A stretch of 64,000 bases of DNA from Brevundimonas viscosa (lineage in GTDB: Bacteria > Pseudomonadota > Alphaproteobacteria > Caulobacterales > Caulobacteraceae), in contig NZ_FOZV01000004.1 of assembly GCF_900116065.1 (NCBI RefSeq), positions 124,001 to 188,000 of the forward strand, read 5' to 3'. The notes below the pieces were generated by a model, which was not told where the DNA came from, searched no databases, and saw nothing but the letters and a program-made list of their open reading frames with translations. Positions 35,368 to 46,663 of this stretch are shown here, piece after piece. Both the position numbers and the translations under genes were made by a program. Position 1 is the stretch's first letter. Every line of letters begins with the position of its first letter.

Positions 35368-35826
35368 CTAGGCCCGCACCCGCAGGCGCGCCCCGTCGAC
35401 CGATTCGACGATCACGCTCTCGCCCACCGGCGGGGCGGCGCCGTCGATCTCGGCGGCCCATTCGGCGCCTGACACGAAGACGCGGCCGCGGCCGTCGACG
35501 AAGGTCTCCGTCACCCGCGCCCGCTCGCCGACGAGGCGGCCGTCGCGGGCGTTGATGTCGGGCGCGTCGCCGGGATTGACCCGCTGGATCAGTCGCCGCG
35601 ACATCAGGGTGGCGATCACGGTCAGCACGGCGAACAGCGCCGCCTCGCCCCAGAATCCGCCCAGCGGCAGGTTCAGGGCGGTGACCACCGCCACGATGCC
35701 CGCCGCCACCGCCGGCCACAGCAGCCATTCGGTCGAGAAGGCCGCCTCGACGGCCAGCAGGATCACGCCGAGCGCCAGCCAGATCCAGAACGGCTGGGCG
35801 GCGTGCAGGTCGATCAGGGCGTCCAT
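35368..35826 (-). CDS. NfeD family membrane protein
   Basis: The 152-residue protein has three membrane helices (FWIWLALGVILLAVEAAF, LLWPAVAAGIVAVVTAL, EAALFAVLTVIATLM) and a C-terminal OB-fold domain (LVGERARVTETFVDGRGRVF, GESVIVESVDGARLRV). It is the short NfeD type, which pairs with SPFH proteins. The SPFH gene lies three bases upstream on the same strand, the classical arrangement for membrane microdomain complexes. Confidence 0.92.
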   Translation of the reverse strand: MDALIDLHAAQPFWIWLALGVILLAVEAAFSTEWLLWPAVAAGIVAVVTALNLPLGGFWGEAALFAVLTVIATLMSRRLIQRVNPGDAPDINARDGRLVGERARVTETFVDGRGRVFVSGAEWAAEIDGAAPPVGESVIVESVDGARLRVRA

Positions 35827-35829
35827 GGT

Positions 35830-36819
35830 CTACTCCGTGCCGGGAACCGAACCGCGCGCGCGCGGCGGACGGGGCGGGGTCGGCGGCGCGGCGCGGGCGG
35901 CGCCCTGCTGCTCGCGGGCCAGGCCGACCAGTTCGCCGACGCCGGCGAGGGTGCCGACCAAGGCTCCCATCTCCGACGGCACGATGACCGTCTTCTGCTG
36001 CGGGCTGCGGGCCAGTTCGGCGAAGGCCTCGACGTATTTCTGGGCCACGAAGTAGTTGATGGCGTTGACGTCGCCGCGGGCGATCGCCTCCGACACCATG
36101 GCCGTGGCGCGGGCTTCGGCCTCGGCCTCGCGCTCGCGCGCCTCGGCGTCGCGGAAGGCGGCCTCGCGCCGGCCCTCGGCCTCGAGGATGGCGGCCTGCT
36201 TGGCCCCTTCGGCGCGGGCGATCGCCGCCTGCTTCTCGCCGTCCGCCTCGGTGATCACCGCCCGCCGCTCGCGCTCGGCCTTCATCTGCCGGGCCATGGC
36301 GTTGGTGATGTCGGTCGGCGGGGTCAGGTCCTTGATCTCGATGCGGTTGGCCTTGACGCCCCACGGCTCGGTGGCGGCGTCGATGACGTGCAGCAGCCGG
36401 GTGTTGATGGCGTCGCGCTGACTCAGCACCTCGTCCAGCTCCATCGAGCCGACCACGGTGCGCAGGTTGGTCATGCACAGCTGGGCGATGGCGTAGGGCA
36501 GGTTGTCGACGCGATAGGCGGCGCGGGCGGCGTCCATCACCTGGATGAAGACGATGCCGTCGACCTTCACCATGGCGTTGTCCTTGGTGATGACCTCCTG
36601 GGTCGGGACGTCCAGCACCTGCTCCATCATGTTCATCCGCCGGCCGATGCGCTCGACGAACGGCGTCAGCAGGCTGATGCCGGGGCTCAGGGTGCGGGTG
36701 TACTTGCCGAAGCGCTCGACCGTGTACTCGCGCCCCTGGGGCACGATCTTCACCACGCTGAACAGCAGCACGAAGGCCAGAACGACCAGCGCCACCACGA
36801 ACAGAACCGACATGTCCAT
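35830..36819 (-). CDS. SPFH/stomatin-type membrane protein (QmcA-like)
   Basis: The 329-residue protein has an N-terminal membrane anchor ([20 protein letters not shown]), the SPFH domain ([40 protein letters not shown]) and a long Glu/Ala/Arg coiled coil (about 190-260, [18 protein letters not shown]). It ends in a Pro/Arg-rich tail. Such proteins oligomerise in membrane microdomains and protect or regulate membrane proteases. The ATG at 36819 follows GGAGGCTCC. NfeD follows directly. Confidence 0.92.
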   Translation of the reverse strand: MDMSVLFVVALVVLAFVLLFSVVKIVPQGREYTVERFGKYTRTLSPGISLLTPFVERIGRRMNMMEQVLDVPTQEVITKDNAMVKVDGIVFIQVMDAARAAYRVDNLPYAIAQLCMTNLRTVVGSMELDEVLSQRDAINTRLLHVIDAATEPWGVKANRIEIKDLTPPTDITNAMARQMKAERERRAVITEADGEKQAAIARAEGAKQAAILEAEGRREAAFRDAEAREREAEAEARATAMVSEAIARGDVNAINYFVAQKYVEAFAELARSPQQKTVIVPSEMGALVGTLAGVGELVGLAREQQGAARAAPPTPPRPPRARGSVPGTE

Positions 36820-36889
36820 CAAGGAGCCTCCCAATCCCGTTCAGGTTATCAGGCCGGGGAGCGGCCGCCACAGAAACCGGACGGGCGGT

Positions 36890-37312
36890 TCATGAACTCG
36901 CTGTAATCTTCTCCGCGGCGAGGGCGATGATCCGGCGGGTCTCGGCCCACGCCACGCGCCGCAAGGCCTCGGCCACGGGGACGAAGGCGGCCTCCGCCGC
37001 GTCGTCCCCGGCCACCGGCTCTCCCGACACCCACTCGGCGACATAGTCGATCAGCACATAGTGCCGCCCGGCCTCGGGAAAGACGCCGTCGACCACGTCC
37101 AGCAGACCGATTAGGCGCGCCTCCACCCCGGTCTCCTCGCGCAGCTCGCGCAGGCCCGCGTCCACGGCGCGTTCGCCGGGCTCGATCCGCCCGCCGGGCA
37201 GGCTCCACTCGCCCTGCCGCGGCGGCCGGCCGCGGCGGATCAGCAGCACCTCCTCGCCCCTCAGGCAGACGACGCCGACGCAGGGGACCGGGGCGGGCAG
37301 GGGACTCGACAT
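36890..37312 (-). CDS. Nudix hydrolase
   Basis: The 140-residue protein has a complete Nudix box, GGRIEPGERAVDAGLRELRE followed by ETGVEA, which binds Mg2+ for pyrophosphate hydrolysis. LRGEEVLLIRRGRPPRQGEW precedes it, as in ADP-ribose or NADH pyrophosphatase-like and MutT-like enzymes. The substrate cannot be told from sequence. The ATG at 37312 was chosen over an upstream in-frame start because the domain begins a few residues after it. It is divergent from the FAD-linked oxidase gene. Confidence 0.9.
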   Translation of the reverse strand: MSSPLPAPVPCVGVVCLRGEEVLLIRRGRPPRQGEWSLPGGRIEPGERAVDAGLRELREETGVEARLIGLLDVVDGVFPEAGRHYVLIDYVAEWVSGEPVAGDDAAEAAFVPVAEALRRVAWAETRRIIALAAEKITASS

Positions 37313-37368
37313 GACCGGAAGTTGGCGCGCCTCTTCCCCCGCGTCCATGACTCTGGAACAACCGCCGC

Positions 37369-38775
37369 ATGATCCCGCCCTCCGCCGCCGCCCTCGCCGC
37401 CCTCAAGCACGCCCTCGGCCCCGGCGGCTGGACCGAGGACGCCGCCGAGATCGGGCCCTCCCTGACCGAGTGGCGCGGCCGCTGGAGCGGGGCCACGCCG
37501 CTGATGCTGCTGCCCCGTTCGACCGACGAGGTCGCCCGCGCCGTCCGGGCCTGCGCCGACCACCGCATCCCGATCGTCACCCAAGGCGGCGGCACCGGCC
37601 TGGTCGGCGGCCAGATCCCGTTTGGCGAGGTGCTGCTCTCGACCCGCCGCCTGCGGGCGATCCGCGTCGTCAGTCCGCTCGACGACGCCCTGACGGTAGA
37701 GGCCGGCGTCACCCTGCTGGAGGCCCAGCAGGCCGCCGCCGCCATCGACCGCCGATTCCCGCTCGGCCTCGCGTCCGAGGGCACGGCCACCATCGGCGGG
37801 GCGGTGTCCAGCAACGCTGGCGGCACGGGGGTGGTCCGCTACGGCATGATGCGCGATCTGGTGCTTGGGCTGGAGGCGGTCCTGCCTAACGGCGAGGTCT
37901 TCCATGGCCTGAAGCGCCTGCGCAAGGACAACACCGGCTACGACCTCAAGCAGCTGCTGATCGGGGCCGAGGGCACGCTCGGCGTCGTCACCGCCGCGAC
38001 CCTGAAGCTGCATCCGGCGCTGCGCTCGCGCGCCACCGCCGTGGTCGGAATCGATACGCCGGAGGCCGCCGTCGAACTGCTGGCCCGCGCCAAGGCCGAG
38101 ACCGGCGGCGGGGTCGAGGCCTTCGAACTGATGAAGCGCATCGGTCTCGAACTGGTCCTCAAGCATATCCCCGACACGCGCGAGCCGCTGGACTCGACCC
38201 CGCCCTGGTGCGTGCTGGTCGAGCTTGGCGCCGGACAGCCGGGCGCGGCCGAGGCGGCGCTCGAGGCCCTGCTCGCCGACGCCTTCGAGCGGGGGCTGAT
38301 CACCGACGCCGCCATCGCGCAGAACGAGGCCCAGCGGGCCGCTTTCTGGAAGGTGCGCGAGGAGCAGTCGGCCGGCCAGAAGCCCGAGGGACCGGGCTGG
38401 AAGCACGACGTCTCTGTCCCCGTCTCCCGGATCGCCCACTTCCTCGAAGAGGCCACCGCCGCCGTGCTCCGCTTCGAGCCGGGGGCCCGCGTCAGCGCCT
38501 TCGGCCATGTCGGCGACGGCAACATCCACTACGACGTCATGCGCCCGCCTCACGCCGACCCCGCGGCTTTCATGGCCCGCCAGCCGGAGGGCTCCCGGAT
38601 CGTCCACGACATCGTCGCCCGCTACGACGGCTCGATTTCGGCCGAACACGGCCTCGGCCGTCTCAAGACCGACGAGGCGCGCCGCTACAAGTCCCCGGCC
38701 GAGGTCGCCGCCGTGCAGGCCATCCGCGCGGCGCTGGACCCGAACCGGATCATGAACCCGGCCGTTCTGTTCTGA
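37369..38775 (+). CDS. FAD-linked oxidase (D-lactate/D-2-hydroxyglutarate dehydrogenase family)
   Basis: The 468-residue flavoprotein has a PCMH-type FAD domain with IVTQGGGTGLVGGQIPFGE, NAGGTGVVRYGMMRDLVLGL and LLIGAEGTLGVVTAATLKLH, then the C-terminal catalytic domain with FGHVGDGNIHYDVM and SAEHGLGRLK, in which His residues bind metal and substrate. The family oxidises D-2-hydroxyacids such as D-lactate or D-2-hydroxyglutarate. The exact substrate is not decidable here. fabD follows 70 bases downstream. Confidence 0.92.
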   Translation: MIPPSAAALAALKHALGPGGWTEDAAEIGPSLTEWRGRWSGATPLMLLPRSTDEVARAVRACADHRIPIVTQGGGTGLVGGQIPFGEVLLSTRRLRAIRVVSPLDDALTVEAGVTLLEAQQAAAAIDRRFPLGLASEGTATIGGAVSSNAGGTGVVRYGMMRDLVLGLEAVLPNGEVFHGLKRLRKDNTGYDLKQLLIGAEGTLGVVTAATLKLHPALRSRATAVVGIDTPEAAVELLARAKAETGGGVEAFELMKRIGLELVLKHIPDTREPLDSTPPWCVLVELGAGQPGAAEAALEALLADAFERGLITDAAIAQNEAQRAAFWKVREEQSAGQKPEGPGWKHDVSVPVSRIAHFLEEATAAVLRFEPGARVSAFGHVGDGNIHYDVMRPPHADPAAFMARQPEGSRIVHDIVARYDGSISAEHGLGRLKTDEARRYKSPAEVAAVQAIRAALDPNRIMNPAVLF

Positions 38776-38845
38776 GCCGCGGCTTGCCCCTGCGGCAGGC
38801 CCGGCCTATCGCTGCGCCCTCGATTCACGGCATCGGAGCCTGTTC

Positions 38846-39790
38846 ATGACCCTCGCCCTGCTGTTCCCCGGACAAGGCAGCCAGTCGGTCGGCATGGGAG
38901 CGGCGCTGGCCGACGCCTTCGCCGGCGCCCGCGAGGTCTTCGCCGAGGTCGACGCGGCGCTGGGCCAGAAGCTGTCGCAGCTGATGCGCGAGGGGCCCGA
39001 GGACCAGCTGACCCTGACCGAGAACGCCCAGCCGGCCCTGATGGCCGTCTCGGTCGCCGCCGCCCGCGTTCTGAAGGCCGAGTTCGGCGTCGGCGTCGAC
39101 CGCGCCGCCTTCGTCGCCGGTCACTCGCTCGGCGAATATTCCGCCCTGTGCGCCGCCGGTTCGATCAGCCTCGCCGACACGGCCCGTCTGCTGAAGCTGC
39201 GGGGCCAGGCCATGCAGCGCGCCGTGCCGGTGGGCCGGGGCGCCATGGCCTCGCTGATCGGGCCGAAGACGGATCTCGCCTTGGCCGAGGAAGCCGCCCG
39301 GGCCGGCTCCGAGGTCGGGGTCTGCGTCGTCGCCAACGACAACAACGCCGGCAACATCGTCATCTCGGGCGACAAGGCCGCCGTCGACCGGGCCATCGAG
39401 AAGGCCAAGGAGCTGGGCGCCCGCGCCATCCCGCTGAACGTCTCGGCCCCCTTCCACTGCCCGCTGATGCAACCCGCCGCCGACGAGATGGCCGAGGCCC
39501 TCGCCGACGCCCGCGTCTCCGCCCCGGTCGTCCCCGTCGTCGCCAACGTCACCGCCCGCCCGGAAACCGATCCCGAGATCATCCGCCGCTTGCTGGTCGA
39601 ACAGGTCACCGGCCGCGTCCGCTGGCGCGAGTCGATGGAATGGATGGCCGGGGAGGGCGGCGCGAGCCGCTTCGCCGAGATCGGCTCGGGCAAGGTGCTG
39701 ACCGGCATGGCCAAACGCATCGCCCCCGACGCCGAGAGCCAGTCGCTGAACACGCCGGAGGACCTGGAAGCCTTCGCGAAGTCGCTCTGA
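38846..39790 (+). CDS. fabD: Malonyl-CoA:ACP transacylase
   Basis: FabD loads malonate onto acyl carrier protein. The 314-residue product shows LFPGQGSQSVGMG, the oxyanion and nucleophile motifs AGHSLGEYSAL (Ser) and the catalytic His in NVSAPFHCPLM, and QVTGRVRWRESMEWM. Length and motifs are standard. It precedes fabG by 19 bases on the same strand, so the two form a fatty-acid-synthesis operon. Confidence 0.97.
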   Translation: MTLALLFPGQGSQSVGMGAALADAFAGAREVFAEVDAALGQKLSQLMREGPEDQLTLTENAQPALMAVSVAAARVLKAEFGVGVDRAAFVAGHSLGEYSALCAAGSISLADTARLLKLRGQAMQRAVPVGRGAMASLIGPKTDLALAEEAARAGSEVGVCVVANDNNAGNIVISGDKAAVDRAIEKAKELGARAIPLNVSAPFHCPLMQPAADEMAEALADARVSAPVVPVVANVTARPETDPEIIRRLLVEQVTGRVRWRESMEWMAGEGGASRFAEIGSGKVLTGMAKRIAPDAESQSLNTPEDLEAFAKSL

Positions 39791-39809
39791 TCACGAGGAA
39801 AATAAGAAG

Positions 39810-40550
39810 ATGTTCGATCTCACCGGCAAGACCGCCCTCGTCACCGGCGCCACCGGCGGCATCGGCGGGGCCATCGCCCGCGCCCTACACGCCCAGGGCG
39901 CGACCGTTGTCCTTTCCGGCACGCGCGAGGCGGTGCTGCAGGACCTGGCGAAGGAACTGGGCGAGCGCGCCTTCGCCGCCGCCGCCAACCTGTCGGACGC
40001 GGAGTCGGTCGACGGCCTCGTCGCCCGCGCTGAGGAGGCGGCCGGCGCCCCGCTGGACATCCTCGTCGCCAACGCCGGCATCACCAGGGACGGCCTGCTG
40101 ATGCGCATGAAGGACGAGGACTTCGAGCAGGTCATCAAGGTCAACCTCGAGAGCTACTTCCGCCTGTCCCGCGCCGCCGTGAAGGGGATGATGAAGCGCC
40201 GTGCCGGCCGCATCATCGGCGTCACCTCGGTGGTCGGCGTCACCGGCAACCCGGGGCAGACCAACTACGCCGCCTCCAAGGCCGGCATGATCGGCTTCTC
40301 CAAGTCGCTGGCCCAGGAGGTCGGCAGCCGCGGCATCACGGTCAACTGCATCGCCCCCGGCTTCATCGCCTCGCCGATGACCGACGTGCTCAACGACCAG
40401 CAACGCGAGGCCATCCTGTCGAAGATCCCCGCCGGCCGCCTCGGCCAGGGCGACGAGATCGCCGCCGCCGCCGTCTACCTGTCCTCCGACGAAGCAGCCT
40501 ACGTCACCGGCCAGACCTTCCACGTCAACGGCGGCATGGCGATGATCTGA
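39810..40550 (+). CDS. fabG: 3-oxoacyl-ACP reductase
   Basis: FabG reduces beta-ketoacyl-ACP with NADPH. The 246-residue SDR has VTGATGGIGGAIARAL, NAGITRDGLLMRMKDEDFE, catalytic Ser in ITSVVGVTGNPGQTNYAASK with the YxxxK pair, and GFIASPMTDVL. It follows fabD directly. The usual next genes acpP and fabF are not here: a hairpin repeat and then the oppositely oriented aminotransferase gene follow, so the operon is shorter than in many relatives. Confidence 0.97.
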   Translation: MFDLTGKTALVTGATGGIGGAIARALHAQGATVVLSGTREAVLQDLAKELGERAFAAAANLSDAESVDGLVARAEEAAGAPLDILVANAGITRDGLLMRMKDEDFEQVIKVNLESYFRLSRAAVKGMMKRRAGRIIGVTSVVGVTGNPGQTNYAASKAGMIGFSKSLAQEVGSRGITVNCIAPGFIASPMTDVLNDQQREAILSKIPAGRLGQGDEIAAAAVYLSSDEAAYVTGQTFHVNGGMAMI

Positions 40551-40560
40551 GGCCCTGTCT

Positions 40561-40612
40561 CCTCCCCGTCGGAGACGGGGAGGGGGACCGCCCGAAGGGC
40601 GGTGGAGGGGCG
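40561..40612. repeat. REP-like double-hairpin element
   Basis: CCTCCCCGTC-GGA-GACGGGGAGG (40561-40583) forms a perfect ten-base-pair hairpin and ACCGCCC-GAA-GGGCGGT (40587-40603) a second, followed by GGAGGGG. It lies between the convergent fabG and aminotransferase genes and could end transcription from both sides. A degenerate relative occurs at 50907-50950. Confidence 0.75.
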
Positions 40613-40625
40613 GCGCGGACTCTTC

Positions 40626-41861
<1,236 letters not shown>

Positions 41862-42030
41862 TTACGCAGTCGCGAAGGGGCGGGCAAATCGCGCCCCGCG
41901 GCGCGCCGACGCGCTCCGGGCAATCCCCTAGTGGAAAGACCCGAATATCGAGGCGCCCGGCCCATCCGTAGAACCCGGCTCATCCCCGACGTCGCTCCCC
42001 CCCGGCGTCGGATCAGTAGGAGATCTTCCC

Positions 42031-42744
42031 ATGACCGCCCCGCTCGTCGACCTGTCCGTCCATCACCAGCCCAAGGGTCTGTCTGACCGCGTCGCCTTCG
42101 GCTTCACCAAGCTGCTGCGCTTCTGCGCCGACACCTTCTTCGCCAGACGCTACGGCCACCGCGCCGTCGTGTTGGAGACGGTCGCGGCGGTGCCGGGCAT
42201 GGTCGGGGCCACCATCAACCACCTCAGCTGCCTGCGCCGCATGTGCGACGACAAGGGGTGGATCAAGACGCTCATGGACGAGGCCGAGAACGAGCGCATG
42301 CACCTGATGACCTTCATCGAGATCTCGAAGCCGACCCTTTTCGAGCGCGTCGTCATCGTCTCGGTGCAGTGGGTCTTCTACCTGTTCTTCTTCGCCCTCT
42401 ACCTGGTGCACAACAAGACCGCGCACCGCGTCGTCGGCTACTTCGAGGAAGAGGCGGTGATCAGCTACACCCACTACCTCGCCGAAATCGACGAAGGCCG
42501 CAGCCCCAACGTCCCCGCGCCCGAGATCGCCAAGCGCTACTGGGGCCTGCCGGAAGACGCCACCCTGCGCGACGTCGTGCTCGTGGTCCGCGCCGACGAG
42601 GCTCACCACCGCGACGTCAACCACGGCTACGCCAACGAACTCGGTGGCCTGCCCGTCGGCGAGGTGGCGCCTTGCCCGCCGCACGCGGCCCTCGAGCCGA
42701 CCTGGAAAGCGGCTCCCGAGCCGGCCCTGAAGATGGCCGCCTGA
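42031..42744 (+). CDS. Alternative oxidase (di-iron, cyanide-insensitive quinol oxidase)
   Basis: AOX oxidises ubiquinol with oxygen without pumping protons. The 237-residue protein has all four di-iron motifs: LET (Glu49), NERMHLMTF (Glu88, His91), [12 protein letters not shown] (about Glu140) and [12 protein letters not shown] (Glu190, His193). A hydrophobic segment around 107-128 suits monotopic membrane association. AOX is widespread in mitochondria but found in only some bacteria, mostly alphaproteobacteria. TAGGAG precedes the ATG. A GC-rich dyad (CCGACGTC...CGGCGTCGG) lies in the leader. Confidence 0.95.
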   Translation: MTAPLVDLSVHHQPKGLSDRVAFGFTKLLRFCADTFFARRYGHRAVVLETVAAVPGMVGATINHLSCLRRMCDDKGWIKTLMDEAENERMHLMTFIEISKPTLFERVVIVSVQWVFYLFFFALYLVHNKTAHRVVGYFEEEAVISYTHYLAEIDEGRSPNVPAPEIAKRYWGLPEDATLRDVVLVVRADEAHHRDVNHGYANELGGLPVGEVAPCPPHAALEPTWKAAPEPALKMAA

Positions 42745-42802
42745 CCGGCGGCGGGGCGGCGGGCCGGTTCCGCCGCCCCCTGCGGGGTGCTAAGCGCGAC
42801 GC

Positions 42803-43522
42803 ATGCGTCGCCTCCTCGACTTCATCCTCAACATGGAGGGCCGCCGCTGGCGCACCGCGCTGGCGGCGGCGCTGTTGCTGGGCGCCACGCTCGGCCTGCT
42901 GGTCTTCGGCAAGAGCCAGCTGGGCCTCGCCACCGAGGCGCGGCTCGAGGCCTGGCTGGCCGGCTACGCGGGCAGCCCGTGGGCCTTCGGGGCGACCGTG
43001 GCCCTGTTCGTGCTCGCCGCCTTTATCGGCGCGCCCCAGTTCATCCTGATCGCCGCCTGCGTCGTCGCCTTCGGGCCCAACCTCGGCTTCGCCTACAGCT
43101 GGGTGGCCACCGTGGTCTCGGCGGGCGTGACCTACTGGCTGGGCCGCGGACCGACCGCCCGGCTCGTCGACCGGCTGGACAGCCGCACGCTGGAGCGGCT
43201 CAAGCGCTTCGTGGGCCGCAACGCCTTCTACGCCAGCTTCATGATCCGCAACGTGCCCTCGGCCCCGTTCATCGTCGTCAACATGGCCTTCGGCGCCGCG
43301 CGGGCGAACTACTGGACCTATCTCGCGGGCTGCGCCCTCGGCGTCCTGCCCAAGACCGCCCTGGTCGCCTTCTTCGGCGGGGCCGTGGTGTCGGCGGTGT
43401 CCGGGGACGGGGTCTGGACCTCCCTGATCCTCGCCGCCGTCGCTGCGGTCTGGCTGGGCCTGATGCTGGCCGTGCGCGAGTTCGTGAAGCGGCGCGAACG
43501 GGCCGCCGGCGCGCCGGACTAG
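42803..43522 (+). CDS. TVP38/TMEM64 family inner-membrane protein
   Basis: The 239-residue protein has five to six hydrophobic segments and the SNARE-associated/VTT domain core: FGATVALFVLAAFIGAPQFI, FGPNLGFAYSWVATVVSAGV, then YASFMIRNVPSAPFIVVNM and LPKTALVAFFGGAVV. Relatives in DedA/VTT families act as lipid scramblases or flippases. It starts 58 bases after the alternative oxidase stop and may share its transcript. Function here is inferred only from the domain. Confidence 0.88.
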   Translation: MRRLLDFILNMEGRRWRTALAAALLLGATLGLLVFGKSQLGLATEARLEAWLAGYAGSPWAFGATVALFVLAAFIGAPQFILIAACVVAFGPNLGFAYSWVATVVSAGVTYWLGRGPTARLVDRLDSRTLERLKRFVGRNAFYASFMIRNVPSAPFIVVNMAFGAARANYWTYLAGCALGVLPKTALVAFFGGAVVSAVSGDGVWTSLILAAVAAVWLGLMLAVREFVKRRERAAGAPD

Positions 43523-43577
43523 GGAAAGAACCTCCGCCCCCGGCGTTTCTCCTCCAGTCGTCCACCGGAGGAGTCCT

Positions 43578-44198
43578 ATGCTCAAGCTCTACTATTCCCC
43601 CGGCGCCTGCGCCCTGGCTTCGCACATCGCACTCGAGGAGGCCCACGCCGACTATGAGCTGGTGCGGATCGATCTGTCCAAGGGCGAGCAGAAGACGCCG
43701 GAGTATCTGGCGGTGAACCCGGCCGGCGTGACCCCGGCGCTGGTCAGCGACGACGGCGTGCTGACCGAGAACCTCGCCATCATGTGGTACGCCGCCGCGA
43801 CCCACCCGGACGCGGGCCTGCTGCCGCCCGACGACGCCCCTTTCGAGCTGGCGCGCATGCTCCGGGTGAACGGCTTCCTCGCCTCCGCCCTGCATCCGGC
43901 CATCGGCAAGGTCCTGTTCGCGCGCCCGCCGCTGGAGGGGGAGGCGAGGGCGCAGGCGCTCGAGCCCGCCTTGGCGAAGTACGACATCGTCGAGCATCAC
44001 CTGCTGAAGGGCCCGTGGGTGCTCGGCGAGCGCTACACCGTCGCCGACGGCTATCTCTCGGTCTTCTCCCGCTGGCTGCGACTGGCCGACCTTCTGGATC
44101 CGGATCGTTTCCCCAAGCTCAACGCCCACCTGACCTTGGTCCAGTCGCGTCCCTGCGTGCAGAAGGCCCTGCATATGGAGGGCCTGCACCCCGCCTGA
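43578..44198 (+). CDS. Glutathione S-transferase
   Basis: The 206-residue protein has an N-terminal thioredoxin-like domain (MLKLYYSPGACALASHIALE, with the beta-class SPGACS-like motif and Cys in GACAL) and VNPAGVTPALVSDDGVLTEN that binds glutathione. The helical C-terminal domain has GERYTVADGYLSVF. It resembles bacterial beta-class GSTs, which conjugate or reduce with glutathione. The electrophile is unknown. It ends 238 bases before mreB. Confidence 0.92.
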   Translation: MLKLYYSPGACALASHIALEEAHADYELVRIDLSKGEQKTPEYLAVNPAGVTPALVSDDGVLTENLAIMWYAAATHPDAGLLPPDDAPFELARMLRVNGFLASALHPAIGKVLFARPPLEGEARAQALEPALAKYDIVEHHLLKGPWVLGERYTVADGYLSVFSRWLRLADLLDPDRFPKLNAHLTLVQSRPCVQKALHMEGLHPA

Positions 44199-44283
44199 GC
44201 GGGCGCCGCGGAAAGCGTGGCTGACGGTAACGTGAACGGCCAAGCTCAGGTTGATGTCGGCGGCCGGTCTCAGGGACTTGTAA

Positions 44284-45477
<1,194 letters not shown>

Positions 45478-45613
45478 GGCCAAGTTCCAGATACCGCCTC
45501 AAATCCCTGTCACTGCCGGATAGCGCCGGTTCCAATTGGGCCGGACTTCGCGATAGGCTTGACGTATCGGCGGGGGGCGTCCCGCCGATTCCCTCTTTTC
45601 AGGAAGGCGCGCC

Positions 45614-46663
45614 GTGGCGTTTCGCGACGGACCGTTCGAGAACCTCAAGGTGCCGCTGGTCTGGACCGCCGCGGTGGCCGTGGTCGTCTGCGCCGTCGGA
45701 GCGATCCTCCTGCTGCTCAGCGACCAGCGGGCGCCGGCTTCGCCGTACAGCGGCGCGCGGTCGGGGGTCGAGACCGTGGCCGGCCCCGTCGGCGGCGTCC
45801 TCTCCGCCCCGGTCCGCTGGTTCGGCCAGATCTCCGACGGCATCGGCGGCTACTTCTTCGCCGTCTCGGAGAACCGCCGTCTGAAGCGTCAGCTGGCAGA
45901 GCTGGAGCCGTGGCGCGACCAGGCCATCGCCCTGAAGAACATCAACGCCCGCTATGAGGCGATGCTGGGCATCCGGCCCGAGCCGCCGGTGCCCATGGTC
46001 ACCGCCCGGTCCGTCTCCGACTCGCGCGGGCCCTTCTCCAACGCCCGCCTGCTCGATGTCGGCTCCGCCCGCGGCGTCAAGGTCGGCAATCCCGCCATCA
46101 ACGAGCACGGCCTCGTCGGCCGTATCGTCGGGACTTCGGGCGGCGTCAGCCGCATGCTGCTGCTCACAGACGTCGCCAGCCGCACCCCGGTGCTGGTCGA
46201 CCGCACCGACGCCCGCGCCATCCTCACCGGCGACGGCTCGGGCAACCCGCGTCTGGAGTTCGTGCGGGGCGTCGATTCCGTCCAGCCAGGCGATCGCATC
46301 CTGACCTCCGGCGACGGCGGCGCCTTCCCGCGCGGCCTGCCGATCGGCGTCGCCGCCCGCGGCGTTGACGGCAGCTGGCGCGTGAAGCTGTTCAGCGACC
46401 GCGGGGCGATCGACTACGTCCGCATCCTGATGTTCGAGGACTTCGGCCAGCTGGTCGATCCCGAGGCGCTGAACGCGCCGCCGCTGGCCGCGCTCGGCAC
46501 CCTGTCCGACGCCACGCCCGAGCAGGCTGCGGCGGTCGAGGACGCCGCCGCCCGTCGCGCCGCCGCGGCCGAGGCCGCCCTCGAGCGCGCCGCCGCCGCC
46601 GCCGCCGCGTCGCCGCCGGCGGCGACGCCGGCCCCGGCGCCGTCGACAGGAGGCGCCGAATGA
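45614..46663 (+). CDS. mreC: Rod-shape-determining protein MreC
   Basis: The 349-residue bitopic protein has one membrane helix (WTAAVAVVVCAVGAILLLL), a coiled coil (GYFFAVSENRRLKRQLAELE) and a periplasmic beta domain (DVGSARGVKVGNPAINEHGL, RMLLLTDVASRTPVLVDR). It ends in an unusually Ala-rich, Pro-rich tail (about 290-349). MreC activates PBP2. The GTG start follows AGGAAGG. Its stop overlaps mreD as ATGA. Confidence 0.95.
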   Translation: MAFRDGPFENLKVPLVWTAAVAVVVCAVGAILLLLSDQRAPASPYSGARSGVETVAGPVGGVLSAPVRWFGQISDGIGGYFFAVSENRRLKRQLAELEPWRDQAIALKNINARYEAMLGIRPEPPVPMVTARSVSDSRGPFSNARLLDVGSARGVKVGNPAINEHGLVGRIVGTSGGVSRMLLLTDVASRTPVLVDRTDARAILTGDGSGNPRLEFVRGVDSVQPGDRILTSGDGGAFPRGLPIGVAARGVDGSWRVKLFSDRGAIDYVRILMFEDFGQLVDPEALNAPPLAALGTLSDATPEQAAAVEDAAARRAAAAEAALERAAAAAAASPPAATPAPAPSTGGAE

